Origin: Oceanobacter sp.
Lineage (GTDB): Bacteria > Pseudomonadota > Gammaproteobacteria > Pseudomonadales > Oceanobacteraceae
DNA length: 64,000 nucleotides
NCBI GenBank assembly: GCA_002733645.1
Contig: NVWL01000003.1
Location: 82,069-146,068, forward strand
Direction of reading: 5' to 3'
Shown here: piece by piece, positions 1 to 11,726 of the stretch
Position numbering within the stretch: the first letter of the stretch is position 1
Layout of the letters: every line of letters begins with the position of its first letter
Program-made: the position numbers and the translations under genes
Notes under the pieces: model-generated
The model's input: only the letters and a program-made list of their open reading frames with translations
Databases searched by the model: none
What the model was told of the DNA's origin: nothing

Positions 1-1
1 C

Positions 2-1138
2 GCTAGCACTCACTCCCAAACACCTGCTCGGCCATCTGATCAAGTACCTGTTGAAGCTTCTAAGCCACAAGATTCAACAGAATCTGAGCCAGGATTTTCA
101 TGTATTGCCGCCGAAATTGCTGAAACCTTAAGCGGCCTTATTTCGCGTTTGGTTATTCCAGAGCGCCTTGCCGGACGTTCAACCGAATTGCTAGATCGTT
201 TAAACGACGGGCTTCACTCGTCTGAGTTTGTCGCTTTGCTTGAAGACACATCACAGTTTTTACTCGACTGCTTGGGTTCAGGCCAAGAAGAATTTGAGCG
301 ATTTTTACAAAGTTTAGATAAGCGCCTGCAAGCCATTCAGCTGATGGTGGCGGATGCCAACACCAGTCAAAACGACAGAGAACAAGCACGAACTGATCTT
401 GAAACAAATGTGCGAGATCAAATTGCGGATATTCGTTCAGTCGTCAATGGTCTTGGTGATTTAGGCGAGTTAGGCTCCAGCGTTCGAGACCACCTTGCGA
501 CAATTGTGCAAGCAATGGAGAACTACCAACAGGCTGAAGCTCAGCGAGAGCTTCGTCTGGCGGAGCAACTCCAAGTATTGCAGGCCCGCCTGAACGAAAT
601 GGAGGCCGAAGCTTCGCAGGCGCGTAAAATCATCGAAGACCAAAAAACTCGTGCCACCCAAGATCACCTTACCGGCCTACCTAATCGCGCGGCCTATGAA
701 GTGCGTCTAAGTGAAGAGCTGCTTAAACGCAGCCGCACCCGCAGTCCACTATCAATCATCGTCTGCGATGTTGATCACTTTAAGCGCATTAACGATACCT
801 ACGGCCACATTGCTGGCGACAAAGTGCTGCAACTATTGTCGTCCACTGTGCGTCGTAACCTCCGCAACGATGATTTTATATCCCGTTACGGTGGTGAAGA
901 ATTTGTTGCTCTTCTGCCAAATACCACCGCCGATGATGCGATGGGCGTGGCAGAAAAACTAAGACAAAAAGTAGAAGCCTGTCCATTCAATTTCCGCGGT
1001 GAGCGCGTCACCATCACCATGTCATTTGGCATTAGTGAATTTCGTTCATTGGAAGCCCCAGAAACCGTATTCGAACGTACGGATAAAGCGCTCTACAAAG
1101 CCAAGGGCGCGGGTCGTAATAGGTGTGTGAAAGCCTAA
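2..1138 (+). CDS. Diguanylate cyclase (GGDEF domain), 5'-truncated by window edge
   Basis: Frame stays open upstream of the listed TTG start to base 2. C-terminal GGDEF domain with DHLTGLPNRAAYE, DVDHFKRINDTYGH and RYGGEEF. Confidence 0.93.
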   Translation, partial: ASTHSQTPARPSDQVPVEASKPQDSTESEPGFSCIAAEIAETLSGLISRLVIPERLAGRSTELLDRLNDGLHSSEFVALLEDTSQFLLDCLGSGQEEFERFLQSLDKRLQAIQLMVADANTSQNDREQARTDLETNVRDQIADIRSVVNGLGDLGELGSSVRDHLATIVQAMENYQQAEAQRELRLAEQLQVLQARLNEMEAEASQARKIIEDQKTRATQDHLTGLPNRAAYEVRLSEELLKRSRTRSPLSIIVCDVDHFKRINDTYGHIAGDKVLQLLSSTVRRNLRNDDFISRYGGEEFVALLPNTTADDAMGVAEKLRQKVEACPFNFRGERVTITMSFGISEFRSLEAPETVFERTDKALYKAKGAGRNRCVKA

Positions 1139-1209
1139 TAAACGTCATTTTTTGCTATAACGTTTCGAATCGATTAAATTAGCGCCCATACATTCCGATT
1201 CGAAACCTT

Positions 1210-2010
1210 ATGGCTCGACGACAGACCTCCGAACGACGACAATCAATACTTGATGCGCTCCATCTACATGGCCGCGTTCAGGTGGACAGTCTTGCCCGTT
1301 CGTTAAACACCTCAGAAGTAACTATTCGTAAGGATCTCAGTGCCTTAGAACAGGCCGGAAATCTGATTCGTCGTTACGGTGGCGCAATTTCTGCGTCCAA
1401 TACCGCTGTTGACCATACGCTTACTGTCGTCTCTCCAAGCCCTTCTTTAGAAGTTTCGGTTCGAAAGAAAGAGATAGGACGTTACGCTGCCCAGCAAGTG
1501 AAGAATCACAGTCGGATTCTCATCGATTTCGGCACCACCACTACTGCTATGATCCCGCACTTAAATACGCGAGAAGGCTTAGTAGTCATGACCAATTCAA
1601 TGCGCACCGCGCAAGAAATCTTAAGTCTTGAGCCAGCGCCAACGCTCCTAATGACCGGTGGTACATGGGACACCCAAACTCAATCATTACAGGGCCAGAT
1701 AGCCGAACAGGTTTTGCGTTCCTATGATTTCGATCAGCTATTTATTGGTTGTGATGGCATAGACCCTGCCCGAGGTACAACCACATTCAATGAATTAACC
1801 GGCCTCAGTAAAGTGATGGCAGAGTCAGCGAGTGAAGTCATTGTTGTCGCCACCACCGACAAAGTTGGCCGCCGGATACCCAACCTCGAACTTCCTTGGT
1901 CAAAAATAAACAAACTAATCATCGACGTGAGCCTCCCTATAGACGCACGACGAAACATCGAACAACAAGGCGTAGAAATCATCATCGCAACGCCTGACGG
2001 AGAAAAATAA
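1210..2010 (+). CDS. DeoR-family transcriptional regulator
   Basis: N-terminal DeoR HTH ([42 protein letters not shown]) and DeoR sensor domain; directly upstream of glmS. Confidence 0.9.
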   Translation: MARRQTSERRQSILDALHLHGRVQVDSLARSLNTSEVTIRKDLSALEQAGNLIRRYGGAISASNTAVDHTLTVVSPSPSLEVSVRKKEIGRYAAQQVKNHSRILIDFGTTTTAMIPHLNTREGLVVMTNSMRTAQEILSLEPAPTLLMTGGTWDTQTQSLQGQIAEQVLRSYDFDQLFIGCDGIDPARGTTTFNELTGLSKVMAESASEVIVVATTDKVGRRIPNLELPWSKINKLIIDVSLPIDARRNIEQQGVEIIIATPDGEK

Positions 2011-2011
2011 T

Positions 2012-3826
2012 ATGTGTGGAATTGTTGGCGCTGTCGCGCAACGTGATGTTGTAGACATTCTTATCGAAGGCCTACGCCGCCTTGAATACCGAGGCTATGA
2101 CTCTGCCGGTGTCGCCATCATTAATGACACCCAAACCCTGCGCCGCGTTCGTCGTATGGGAAAGGTGCAATCATTAGCCGATGCTATTACCGAAGCGCCC
2201 ACCCTCGGCGGCACCGGTATTGCGCACACGCGCTGGGCCACCCACGGCGAACCCTCAGAAGACAACGCGCACCCACACATGTCTGGCGACATTGCCGTTG
2301 TGCATAATGGCATCATTGAAAACCATGAAAAACTACGTATTGAGCTGCAAGAGCAAGGCTACATATTCACCTCTCAGACCGACACCGAAGTCATCGCCCA
2401 CCTCGTTGAGCGTGAACTCAAAGACTCAAGCAGCCTGTTAAATGCGGTGATGGCAACGCGTTCTTTATTGGAGGGCGCTTACGGCATGGTCGTCATCAAC
2501 AGAACCGACCCAGAGCGGATGATTGTTGCCCGCTCAGGTAGCCCTTTGGTGATTGGTCACGGTATTGGCGAAAACTTCGTCGCCTCTGACGTGCTGGCCC
2601 TACTGCCTGTGACACGTAAGTTTTCTTACCTTGAAGAAGGCGATGTCGCCGAAATTACCCGAACAGACATTCGCATCTTCGACGCAGGCAATATTCCGAC
2701 AGAGCGTGCTGCCTCGGAAAGCGATATTGAACACGACGCCGGAGATAAAGGTGAGTTTCGTCATCACATGATGAAAGAAATCTACGAGCAGCCGTTAGCC
2801 ATCGCTAATACACTGGAAGGCCGTTTAATCGGCGGCAAGCTCAACCTCGAAGCCCTCGGTGACCTCAGTGACATTGACCAAGTTCAAATCATCGCTTGCG
2901 GCACCAGTTATCACTCAGGCATGACTGCGCGTTACTGGATCGAAGAGCTAGCAGGTGTTGCGTGCAACATCGAGATTGCCTCCGAATTTCGCTATCGTAA
3001 GTCCGTCGTACGTCCTAACAGTTTAATCGTTACTATTTCTCAAAGTGGTGAAACCGCTGACACTCTCGCGGCATTACGATTAGCCAAAGAACTCGGTTTC
3101 TCTCGATCTCTAACCATTTGTAACGTGCCAGGATCATCCTTAGTGCGTGAATCAGACATGGCCTTAATGACCCGTGCTGGGGCAGAAATTGGCGTTGCAT
3201 CCACGAAAGCGTTTACCACTCAGCTGGTTGCACTCATGCTGCTCACCGCGGCACTCGGACGCGCAAACAATATGAACGCTGAGACCGAAAAACGCATCGC
3301 CGATAGCCTGACTCTGCTTCCAGGCTTGATTGAAAAAGCTTTGGGCATGAACAGCGATATTGAAGAGTTGGCTCAACACTTCGCCGACAAGCACCACGCA
3401 CTCTTTCTTGGCCGTGGCGATCAATATCCGATTGCAATGGAAGGGGCGCTCAAACTAAAAGAAATCTCCTACATTCACGCCGAAGCATACGCTGCAGGCG
3501 AGCTGAAACATGGCCCGCTGGCCTTGATTGATGCCGAAATGCCAATTGTCGTAGTGGCGCCACACAATGACTTAGTTGAAAAGCTAAAGTCGAATATCGA
3601 AGAAGTACGCGCCCGAGGTGGTGAACTATTTGTTTTCGCCGATGAAGCAGCGAACATACGCCCGGCCAGCAATATGAAGGTCATGTCGGTGCCCCATTGC
3701 GACGACATCATTGCGCCAATTTTATATACGCTACCGCTACAATTACTGAGCTACCACGTCGCAGTTATTAAGGGCACGGATGTGGATCAGCCGCGTAACT
3801 TGGCGAAGAGCGTAACGGTAGAGTAG
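2012..3826 (+). CDS. glmS: Glutamine--fructose-6-phosphate aminotransferase (isomerizing)
   Basis: N-terminal [12 protein letters not shown], two SIS domains, C-terminus [11 protein letters not shown]. Confidence 0.98.
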   Translation: MCGIVGAVAQRDVVDILIEGLRRLEYRGYDSAGVAIINDTQTLRRVRRMGKVQSLADAITEAPTLGGTGIAHTRWATHGEPSEDNAHPHMSGDIAVVHNGIIENHEKLRIELQEQGYIFTSQTDTEVIAHLVERELKDSSSLLNAVMATRSLLEGAYGMVVINRTDPERMIVARSGSPLVIGHGIGENFVASDVLALLPVTRKFSYLEEGDVAEITRTDIRIFDAGNIPTERAASESDIEHDAGDKGEFRHHMMKEIYEQPLAIANTLEGRLIGGKLNLEALGDLSDIDQVQIIACGTSYHSGMTARYWIEELAGVACNIEIASEFRYRKSVVRPNSLIVTISQSGETADTLAALRLAKELGFSRSLTICNVPGSSLVRESDMALMTRAGAEIGVASTKAFTTQLVALMLLTAALGRANNMNAETEKRIADSLTLLPGLIEKALGMNSDIEELAQHFADKHHALFLGRGDQYPIAMEGALKLKEISYIHAEAYAAGELKHGPLALIDAEMPIVVVAPHNDLVEKLKSNIEEVRARGGELFVFADEAANIRPASNMKVMSVPHCDDIIAPILYTLPLQLLSYHVAVIKGTDVDQPRNLAKSVTVE

Positions 3827-3845
3827 ACGCATCATACTCGGCGGC

Positions 3846-3850
3846 TTTCC
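3846..3850. repeat. 5-bp target site duplication TTTCC, glmS-proximal copy
   Basis: TTTCC immediately before TGTCGG at 3851; same TTTCC immediately after CCGACA at 22594-22598. Confidence 0.92.
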
Positions 3851-3917
3851 TGTCGGTTAACAATAAAGTTGTTAACTAAACAATAAAGTTGTTAACTTGA
3901 CAATAAAGTTGTTAACT
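3851..3917. repeat. glmS-proximal (Tn7 R-type) end: three tandem TnsB-binding-like repeats
   Basis: ACAATAAAGTTGTTAACT at 3860, 3880 and 3900, exactly 20-bp spacing. Confidence 0.9.
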
Positions 3918-3969
3918 AAAGCCATCTCAGCTATCTTATTTAAAGAATAGTTAAGGTGGCTTTTTTCAT

Positions 3970-4791
3970 ATGGCTAGAAAAAAATATTGGAATTCAGAGG
4001 CTACTAATGCTCGCTGGATAAAAGAAGGACGTGGACAAGGGGTTGGTAATAATTATAAACCTTGGTTAAGCGTAAGAGATGTCGCTTCTGAAGGCCGCTC
4101 TCACAGAGTTTATGGGCATCTTACCAATCGAACTCATCATCTTTTATCAGACCTTGAATTAGCTACTTTTTTGCTACTTCAGTGGCGGCCAACAACTACC
4201 GACATTCGAGAACAATTTCCCCTAGACCCTACCACTACTAAGCAAATCAGTATCGACACTGGTATAACACATCCTTCTCACGCAGGTGTCATTCAATACA
4301 TGAGCAGTGACCTTGTTGTTAATAGTAGTGAAAAAGACAGATCTGTATTTGCACTTCAGGTAAAACCATCCTCGAAGCTGGAAGATAAGAGGACAATTGA
4401 AAAACTAGAAATAGAAAGACGTTATTGGTTACAGAAAGGGATACCTTGGTCTCTTGTAACAGAAAACCAAATCCCTTCTACAGTTTTTAAGAATATTGAG
4501 TGGCTTTATAGTTTACAGGCCGAAAATGATGATGAGGCAGACTATAAGCATTTAGAACAGTACTCGGCCTGGATTTTACAGAATTCAAACTTAAAAATAA
4601 TTGATCTATGCAAGGACTTAGACTCCTCATACTCCCTTCCAATAGGTGAAAGCCTATTCCAGTTAAGAAACTTGTTAGCAAAGCGGTACTTTCATTTTGA
4701 TATTAGAATTCCATATATAGAATTGAGGTGTAGTGATTTAATTTCAGAGCCCATTGAAGCAATAATTGGGGTTTCACATGTTCCAAATTAA
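3970..4791 (+). CDS. tnsA: TnsA endonuclease
   Basis: First gene of a tnsABCDE operon; TnsA-like N-terminal domain (HLLSDLELATFLLLQW...QFPLD...); 273 aa. Confidence 0.95.
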   Translation: MARKKYWNSEATNARWIKEGRGQGVGNNYKPWLSVRDVASEGRSHRVYGHLTNRTHHLLSDLELATFLLLQWRPTTTDIREQFPLDPTTTKQISIDTGITHPSHAGVIQYMSSDLVVNSSEKDRSVFALQVKPSSKLEDKRTIEKLEIERRYWLQKGIPWSLVTENQIPSTVFKNIEWLYSLQAENDDEADYKHLEQYSAWILQNSNLKIIDLCKDLDSSYSLPIGESLFQLRNLLAKRYFHFDIRIPYIELRCSDLISEPIEAIIGVSHVPN

Positions 4792-6853
4792 TGAAGTCGT
4801 GGACCTTGATGGGCAGCTATACCGAATATTGAAAACTGTAGGTGATCAGATTATTTGGATAGAAGTAGAAAATAAAAAAGCATTCCCTTCTTTCATTCAT
4901 ATTGATGAGTTGGAACAGTTGATAATGAGTGAGAAACTCACTCGCGTATCTGATCCTTTTAGTTATTTATTGCAACTAACACCAACTCCTGGCTCTAAAG
5001 AAGAACAAAAAAGAGATAAATACTTCGAAATAATTAAACCATTGGTTATAAATGATCAGTTTTATATACCAAAAGTACGCGCTGAGTATATTAAGCAAAT
5101 CTTGCAGGGAGGCGAAATTTCCAAGCCCTATCTGTATCGATTAGTGCGCCAATATTGGCAAAGAGGTCAAATTCAAAATGCTCTTTTGTCTGATTACCAC
5201 AAGTCTGGAGCAAAAGGGAAAAAGCGCACAGCTAATGATATAAAGCTAGGAAGACCTAGGAAAATTACTAGTGGAATTGGTGCAATCATCGATGAAAGGA
5301 CTGAGAAACTATTCCGTATAGTGATAGACAAATACTTATTAACGGAGCAAACATTCACGGTAGCTTTTGCTCATCGCAGATTAAAACTACTGTATGAGCA
5401 GTATTTTCCGAACCTCTCAGAGGCCGAAAAGCCAACTAGAAGACAGCTGGAGTATTTTTTTAATAGAGAATATTCAGATGCACATAAGCTAATCTCAACG
5501 AATGCTCCAACAACTTACCGTAAAGATATAAGACCCCTACACAGTACTGCCACCATGCAAGCCTTGGGGCCTGGGTCACGTTATGAGATAGATGCAACCA
5601 TTGCAGATATTATTTTAGTTTCTGATGATAATAGAAATCAACCTATTGGAAGACCAATTTTATATATCTTAGTGGATGTGTTTTCGCGATTTATTGTCGG
5701 CTGGTATATCGGCTTTGAAAACCCATCATATGTTGCAGCCATACAAGCTCTCCATTTAGGTATGACGGATAAAAATAAATTTTTACAGAACAAAGAGCTT
5801 AATTCAGAGTCTTTTGAATGGCCGAGACCGGGTTTACCAGAAGCGATACTTGCAGATAGAGGCGAGCTTATTGGTCATCAAATTGAAGGGCTAGAGAAGA
5901 GCTTTAATATTCGAATAGAAAATACACCGCCCTATCGTGGTGATGCCAAGGGAATTGTCGAAAGAAACTTTAAAACACTTCAAGCAGAGTTTAAACCCTA
6001 TGCACCAGGGATCGTTACAGGGGTTACAGTAAAAAAAGTAGGTGGCAGAAATTATTGGCTTGATGGAAAGCTAACCCTTTCTGAGTTCACAGAAATTATT
6101 GAATCTTCCATCGTTATGCGTAACTTTGTTGATCCATTGTCTAAATACGACAAAAGTAGTGACATGCCAGCTGATTTGCCTTTGATTCCAGTTCATCTCT
6201 GGAATTGGGGTTTGCAGAATAGAACAGGCCGCCTTCGCACAGCAGACCCTGAAGATGTTCGAATTGCATTGCTACCAACGGAAAAAGTAACAGCCTCGGA
6301 AAATGGGATTTGTTTATTTGGTCTTTACTATTCTTCCCCTGAGATATTATCAGCTGGTTGGATGCATAGAGTTAGTAGCTCCAATAGACCCAAAAAATTG
6401 ATGGCAGCATATGATCCCAACCATGCTAATGAAATCTATTTGTTCCATGAAACGAACAGTCGTGCATATTGGGTTTGTAGGTTAACTGATATGTCGCGTG
6501 CATATCGTAATAGCTCATTTTGGGAAGTATGGCGAAATCTTGAGTTGAAAAAGAAAGCAATGAACCAAAGCAGATTAAATGCTGATAAAGTCAGAGCTGT
6601 GCATGAGAAAAAAATTGAAAGCATCATATCTTCAGCAATTAAATCAACACCGAAAGCAACTAATACTAATACCGAAAGAATGAGGAACGTAGGTCAAGCG
6701 CGTGAAAAGCAGCTTGAGAGTGAGCGTTTAGACAGAAGACCAAAAACGAAGGTAACTTATCCATCATCTAAAGTAATTTCACTAAGGGATAACGATGATA
6801 TAGATGAATACCCTACTTATGAAGATGAGTTATTTGATGATGGGGATGATTAA
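4766..6853 (+). CDS. tnsB: TnsB DDE transposase (more likely start ATG 4781)
   Basis: rve-type DDE core: YEIDATIADIILVSD, PEAILADRGELIGHQ, PPYRGDAKGIVERNFKTLQ. Confidence 0.95.
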   Translation: MGFHMFQINEVVDLDGQLYRILKTVGDQIIWIEVENKKAFPSFIHIDELEQLIMSEKLTRVSDPFSYLLQLTPTPGSKEEQKRDKYFEIIKPLVINDQFYIPKVRAEYIKQILQGGEISKPYLYRLVRQYWQRGQIQNALLSDYHKSGAKGKKRTANDIKLGRPRKITSGIGAIIDERTEKLFRIVIDKYLLTEQTFTVAFAHRRLKLLYEQYFPNLSEAEKPTRRQLEYFFNREYSDAHKLISTNAPTTYRKDIRPLHSTATMQALGPGSRYEIDATIADIILVSDDNRNQPIGRPILYILVDVFSRFIVGWYIGFENPSYVAAIQALHLGMTDKNKFLQNKELNSESFEWPRPGLPEAILADRGELIGHQIEGLEKSFNIRIENTPPYRGDAKGIVERNFKTLQAEFKPYAPGIVTGVTVKKVGGRNYWLDGKLTLSEFTEIIESSIVMRNFVDPLSKYDKSSDMPADLPLIPVHLWNWGLQNRTGRLRTADPEDVRIALLPTEKVTASENGICLFGLYYSSPEILSAGWMHRVSSSNRPKKLMAAYDPNHANEIYLFHETNSRAYWVCRLTDMSRAYRNSSFWEVWRNLELKKKAMNQSRLNADKVRAVHEKKIESIISSAIKSTPKATNTNTERMRNVGQAREKQLESERLDRRPKTKVTYPSSKVISLRDNDDIDEYPTYEDELFDDGDD

Positions 6854-8526
6854 TGCAAGTACCTAAGCACTTCGTTAAAGCGGAATATTCTAAGACAGGC
6901 GTTCGGCAATATGACAATAATCCGTTTATCGAAGCTTTACCCCCAATAATTCTTTCAGTCAAACAAGCTGGTTCAAGCCTAAAGGGACAAGTAGAGTTTG
7001 AGCCGTCTGATCGACTTGCTCCCCCTAAGGCAAGAATGCATATGGTTGTGTCATTACTAGATGATTTTTTCCAGCCTTTATCGCAACATATTCTACTAGA
7101 AGAGCGATTGGGCATGATGATAAGGAGAGGATATGTTGGTAGAAATTTGAATGATGGTTCTCTAAATCAAAAGCTACAAGAAGGCTACGAATTAATAAAG
7201 TCAGGTGAAAGCAGTTCTATTAATTTCGCTACAGAAAAAACAACTGCTCGCAGCATGTCTCTGATTGGAATATCTGGCGGGGGAAAAAGCAGCTCATTAA
7301 ACCGAATATTGGAAACATACCCTCAGGTCATTTATCACGAATCTACTAATTTCATTCAAATAAGCTACTTAAAAATAGAGTGCCCAAGCAACGGGGATCT
7401 TGAAAGTTTATGTTTAAACTTCTTTAGTGCGGTAGATAGCATTTTGGAAACAGATTATGAAAGACGGTATGCCAACCGCCGTCTTTCTGTACCTAAAATG
7501 CTCGCATTAATGCGTCAAACTGCAAATCACCGAGCAATTGGTGTGCTGGTAATTGATGAAATACAGCGACTCAGTCAGGTCAGATCTGGTGGTAAAGAAC
7601 AAATGTTAGAGTTCTTTGTTGAATTGGTAAACCAAGTTGGAATTCCGGTCGTGCTTGTTGGTACACCGAAAGCACGACCCATCTTTGAGCTTGAGCTCCA
7701 GTCTGGGCGTCGTAGCGCGGGTATAGGTTCAATTTATTGGGAAACAATTCAGAAGAAGACAGAAAAGAAGGGGTATGGACTTGTAGATAATCCAAACTGG
7801 GTTGCTTTTACAAATAGTCTTTGGAAATATCAATGGCTAAAGCATGGCGATGACCCTTTAACCGATGAAATTCGTGATTGCTGGTACGATTTATCACAAG
7901 GCGTACTTGATATTGTTGTGAAATTGTTTGTTTTAGCGCAATTAAGAGCGATAGCGAATAAGCGCGAAAGAATAACGGTGGGTATCTTGAAATCGGTATA
8001 CGATCAAGAGCTAAAGCCTGTTCAGCCGATGCTTGATGCTCTTCGATCAGGCAATGCCGATATGATTGTGAAATATTCAGATTTACGAGTATTAGATCTA
8101 GAAAAAAGATTGATTGAGCTTGGAAGTCAGATCATGTCATCAGCCCAAAAAGAGGAAGAGGGGCTTTTTGGTGGGAACAATGAAGCCTTAAAACTGTTTA
8201 ATTTAATGCTACAGCTTGATGGGAATTATGATAAAACTATCTTAGTAGCACTTATTAAAAGAATGTTTAAAGAAAGCCCAGAGCTAAGCTTTACAGAAAT
8301 GCTACCAAGCATGATCAACTGGTATAAAGAATATACTGCTGAAGAAAAGGTTAATAAGAAGGTCTCAAAAATTAACACCGTAAAGCGTAAAGACTGGTAT
8401 GACTTAGATAAAGAAGATTTAAGGTATTTGTTTGATTATAGTGAATCAGAAGGTCTTAACTTGAGCGATAACTTAGAGCAGCGCGGCTTGTTTTTTAATC
8501 TTGAAGACTGGGCGGCAAACTACTAG
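6853..8526 (+). CDS. tnsC: TnsC AAA+ ATPase
   Basis: Walker A GISGGGKSSSLNRIL, Walker B GVLVIDEIQRL; 557 aa; between tnsB and tnsD. Confidence 0.95.
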   Translation: MQVPKHFVKAEYSKTGVRQYDNNPFIEALPPIILSVKQAGSSLKGQVEFEPSDRLAPPKARMHMVVSLLDDFFQPLSQHILLEERLGMMIRRGYVGRNLNDGSLNQKLQEGYELIKSGESSSINFATEKTTARSMSLIGISGGGKSSSLNRILETYPQVIYHESTNFIQISYLKIECPSNGDLESLCLNFFSAVDSILETDYERRYANRRLSVPKMLALMRQTANHRAIGVLVIDEIQRLSQVRSGGKEQMLEFFVELVNQVGIPVVLVGTPKARPIFELELQSGRRSAGIGSIYWETIQKKTEKKGYGLVDNPNWVAFTNSLWKYQWLKHGDDPLTDEIRDCWYDLSQGVLDIVVKLFVLAQLRAIANKRERITVGILKSVYDQELKPVQPMLDALRSGNADMIVKYSDLRVLDLEKRLIELGSQIMSSAQKEEEGLFGGNNEALKLFNLMLQLDGNYDKTILVALIKRMFKESPELSFTEMLPSMINWYKEYTAEEKVNKKVSKINTVKRKDWYDLDKEDLRYLFDYSESEGLNLSDNLEQRGLFFNLEDWAANY

Positions 8527-10052
8527 TGCTGGGCTTTCCTACTCCATATGCAAATGAGTTGCTTTATAGCACTATTGCACGAGCAGGAATACACGATGGT
8601 GAGATGTCACCAAAACAGCTTCTTGATTCTGTATTTTCGAATAGAAAAGTAATAGCAACAGTAGATTTACCAAGCCATATACAGGACATTGAAGACCAAT
8701 ATCCAAAAGCTTTAGGCTTAGATGTAACACAGCTAATTAATTCACACACACTTCTGCCTATCTACGAACCATTTATCCCCACTGAGCGCATAACTGCTAT
8801 TAGAAATTGGATGAGTGATGACTCTCAGGGGGCTGCTCATCTCGCTTCGGGTGTAGCTGCTTCTCGAATTAAAACTAAAGAAAAGCTGTTGTTATGCCAA
8901 GAGTGCGTTTCAGAGCAAAGAGCTATCTATGGAGAAGCATATTGGGATAGGCGCTGGCATGTGCCGCTAGTCAAATATTGTATTAAGCATGGGCGGCCCC
9001 TATTCGAAACTGATATCGAACTCAATGGGAACCAGCGACATGCATTTAGGTCTATCCTAGAAGTTACCCAGATCCACCAATTAAATGTGACTGATAGCGA
9101 TGTAAAATTTGCAAATCTTGCATATCAATTAATTGATTTTAAAACGACCAGCTCACCAAGTATTGGTCAGTGGACGGCATTTTATCGAAGACTAGCGGTT
9201 GAATATGGATTTCAGCTTGGAAATAGAATTGATCATCGTAAGATAGATGATCACTATAATGGTTATTGGGGTAAAGCTTGGCTTGCTAATTCAGACTTAA
9301 ACACGACAACTAAAGATACATCCTGGTTAAAAGGTATATTTCGTAAGCATAGAAAATCATTTAGCTTTGCAGAGCATCTTACAGTAATTGACGCTATAAG
9401 CTCTGGTTCTCTGAGTATAGAAGAAGCTATAAATCGAGCGATGAATATTCCAGTTCAGCACCATAAAATAAAAAAAGAAGTTCACGTTAAATTAGTAGCA
9501 GCTCATACCGATCAGTTTGAGTGGATAGATTTGCTAAAAGAGCACAGCCCTAAAGCTGCAAGGTTATTAAAGCAAGCATTGTATACAAGGCTGTATCGCA
9601 ACCATTATGACTGGTTGATGATTATTAATGAAAAAAATAAAGGCAGTACAAATTACATTAATAATAGAGTGAATTGGTCACAGAGAGATCGAAGAGTCGC
9701 AAAGGCATTATTGATAATTATTAATACATTAGAGCAGGATTTATCTCTACCCAGGTTTAGTCGGGCATACTTACTCAAGAAATTAACCCCTAGAACGACG
9801 ATAGAAAAAAATTTACACCGATTGCCAAGAACGCTAGCGTTATTAGAAAGGTATTCAGAATGTATTGATGAGTATCAAGCTCGTAGGCTTACTAGAGCTA
9901 TAATCTTACTGCTTCAAAGAAAAGAACCTGCCAAACCTTGGCTATTACTACGAGAAGCAGGTTTAAGTCATGAAAGAATGACTCATTCAGTAAACAAATT
10001 ATTTGAGGAAATTTTGAAGCATGATTCGTGGCGCAAAATACAAACATCTTGA
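8526..10052 (+). CDS. tnsD: TnsD (TniQ family) attTn7 target selector
   Basis: Starts GFPTPYANELLYSTIARAGIHDGEMSPKQLLDSVFSNRKVIATVDLPSH, closely resembling Tn7 TnsD; zinc-finger CQECVSEQ; 508 aa; GTG start overlapping the tnsC stop. Confidence 0.96.
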   Translation: MLGFPTPYANELLYSTIARAGIHDGEMSPKQLLDSVFSNRKVIATVDLPSHIQDIEDQYPKALGLDVTQLINSHTLLPIYEPFIPTERITAIRNWMSDDSQGAAHLASGVAASRIKTKEKLLLCQECVSEQRAIYGEAYWDRRWHVPLVKYCIKHGRPLFETDIELNGNQRHAFRSILEVTQIHQLNVTDSDVKFANLAYQLIDFKTTSSPSIGQWTAFYRRLAVEYGFQLGNRIDHRKIDDHYNGYWGKAWLANSDLNTTTKDTSWLKGIFRKHRKSFSFAEHLTVIDAISSGSLSIEEAINRAMNIPVQHHKIKKEVHVKLVAAHTDQFEWIDLLKEHSPKAARLLKQALYTRLYRNHYDWLMIINEKNKGSTNYINNRVNWSQRDRRVAKALLIIINTLEQDLSLPRFSRAYLLKKLTPRTTIEKNLHRLPRTLALLERYSECIDEYQARRLTRAIILLLQRKEPAKPWLLLREAGLSHERMTHSVNKLFEEILKHDSWRKIQTS

Positions 10053-11610
10053 ACAAGATTCGCAGATTGCGGGCATTGGAACTATGTTTCGTGGCATAGA
10101 TAAAAAACAGTGGTGTATTAATCTCGATTTTGTCAGAAAGAAATCTAACCAAATCAACTTTAGCGCTGCTCCTATCTTAGCGAGGCGAAGATTTATAAAT
10201 TCAAGCAGCCCAGCTAAGAGAAACGGTAAAGTAATTAATATTACTGTTAAAAATGCGCAGAACTGGGAAAAAGCACGATTAAAAGAATATCCAGCAGCTC
10301 ACAAGCTACCAAATATCACAGATGGTACTCAGCATTGTTTTGTAGCAGAACAAGAAGAAATGAAGGTATACATTCCGCAGTTAGAGCTTGCGCGAGTGCT
10401 ATTTTATCATGATCCATTTATGACAAGAACAAGTCTACGACACAATGCATTGGCGGAAAGCTTTCAAGTTGATTTAACCGATGGCGACCCTAAAATTTAT
10501 GTAATAGAGGGAGCTGATTATCCATTGTATTATTTTAACAAAGATACAAATCGACGCTTTCTTAGCTGGGTTTTAATTGATAAAGATGCGCGGGAGTCCT
10601 TTGAGAGTATTGGGAACAGTTTATTTAACCTGAAAAACCGAAGGGGTAATTATGATTTTTGGGACTTTGAGTTTACCCCGCCCTCTTTAAGCGGAGTAGA
10701 GCTTGAGCTGTCTGGTTGGCACGATTTTGAGACAAATAGCTTTTTTGTCTGGGAAATTCAAAGTATTAAAAAATTACCCTCTAATGTTAAAGGGGTGGTA
10801 GATATAATTCACCCCATTTACGAGAGACGAGTTGGTGGAAAACCCATCTCAGGAAATGGCTCATCCCCTGAGGCACCTGATGAATACGAATTAGATGACG
10901 ATGAGTTGTCTGATATAGACAAAGTAACGATGAGTTTGATGTCTGAAGCCGTGACTATTAGCTTTAAAGACCCCTTCATTACCAATAGACTAGGTAAAAA
11001 CATGAAGCCTGTGAAGGCTGTAACAAATGATGGTGAAAAAGAAGTTCTTGATAAAGAACTGAGTGCCAATGAACAAGATGAAACGGGGAAGTTACCTGGA
11101 GGGGCTTGGAATAATTTAAATGATCAAACAGATGACGCTCATCTCTACCTTAGTAAATTCAAATCATTTTTAGAAATGACTAATTTATTGGTCTCAAAAC
11201 ATGGTTGTGAGCTAAAACGAAAAACGATAGAAAAGCTTCCTAAATACGGACATGGAAAAAAACACTGGCTTTCTGATACCCAAAACCCAAGGCACTTAGC
11301 GATTGTTGAACTTGCCTATGCTGGCCAGCTAATAACTTTGTTAGAAGTTGATACCTCTGATGGTGCTGCAAAGTTAAGTACAATGATGTTAAAAACAGCT
11401 GAAGATGGATGGGTAATAAACAATATAGACGCAATAAAGCTGGGGATCATGAAAAAATCATTAGGCTGGCCAACCGCATTATTCAAGGAAGCCTTAACTG
11501 ATAAAGGATGTTCCGGAATACCCCACCCCCAGTCAAAGCATGTTGGAAGCCTACCCCCTGAGGAGATTGCACCGTGGGCACAGAGATTCATTAATTGTAT
11601 GACTCTATAG
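10021..11610 (+). CDS. tnsE: TnsE, replication/conjugation-linked target selector
   Basis: Tn7 TnsE-like motifs VYIPQLELARVLF, LEVDTSDGAAKLSTMML, KSLGWPTALF; overlaps the tnsD end (start could be ATG 10084). Confidence 0.93.
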   Translation: MIRGAKYKHLEQDSQIAGIGTMFRGIDKKQWCINLDFVRKKSNQINFSAAPILARRRFINSSSPAKRNGKVINITVKNAQNWEKARLKEYPAAHKLPNITDGTQHCFVAEQEEMKVYIPQLELARVLFYHDPFMTRTSLRHNALAESFQVDLTDGDPKIYVIEGADYPLYYFNKDTNRRFLSWVLIDKDARESFESIGNSLFNLKNRRGNYDFWDFEFTPPSLSGVELELSGWHDFETNSFFVWEIQSIKKLPSNVKGVVDIIHPIYERRVGGKPISGNGSSPEAPDEYELDDDELSDIDKVTMSLMSEAVTISFKDPFITNRLGKNMKPVKAVTNDGEKEVLDKELSANEQDETGKLPGGAWNNLNDQTDDAHLYLSKFKSFLEMTNLLVSKHGCELKRKTIEKLPKYGHGKKHWLSDTQNPRHLAIVELAYAGQLITLLEVDTSDGAAKLSTMMLKTAEDGWVINNIDAIKLGIMKKSLGWPTALFKEALTDKGCSGIPHPQSKHVGSLPPEEIAPWAQRFINCMTL

Positions 11611-11726
11611 AGATAAATAGCGCTTTGTATGAATAAGTCGTTACTTACACGCTGTTTTAATCTGTGAATCGCCCCTATTTCACTAGACACTCTTTAACTA
11701 TGCAATGAGCTAGCAGGAGACCTAAT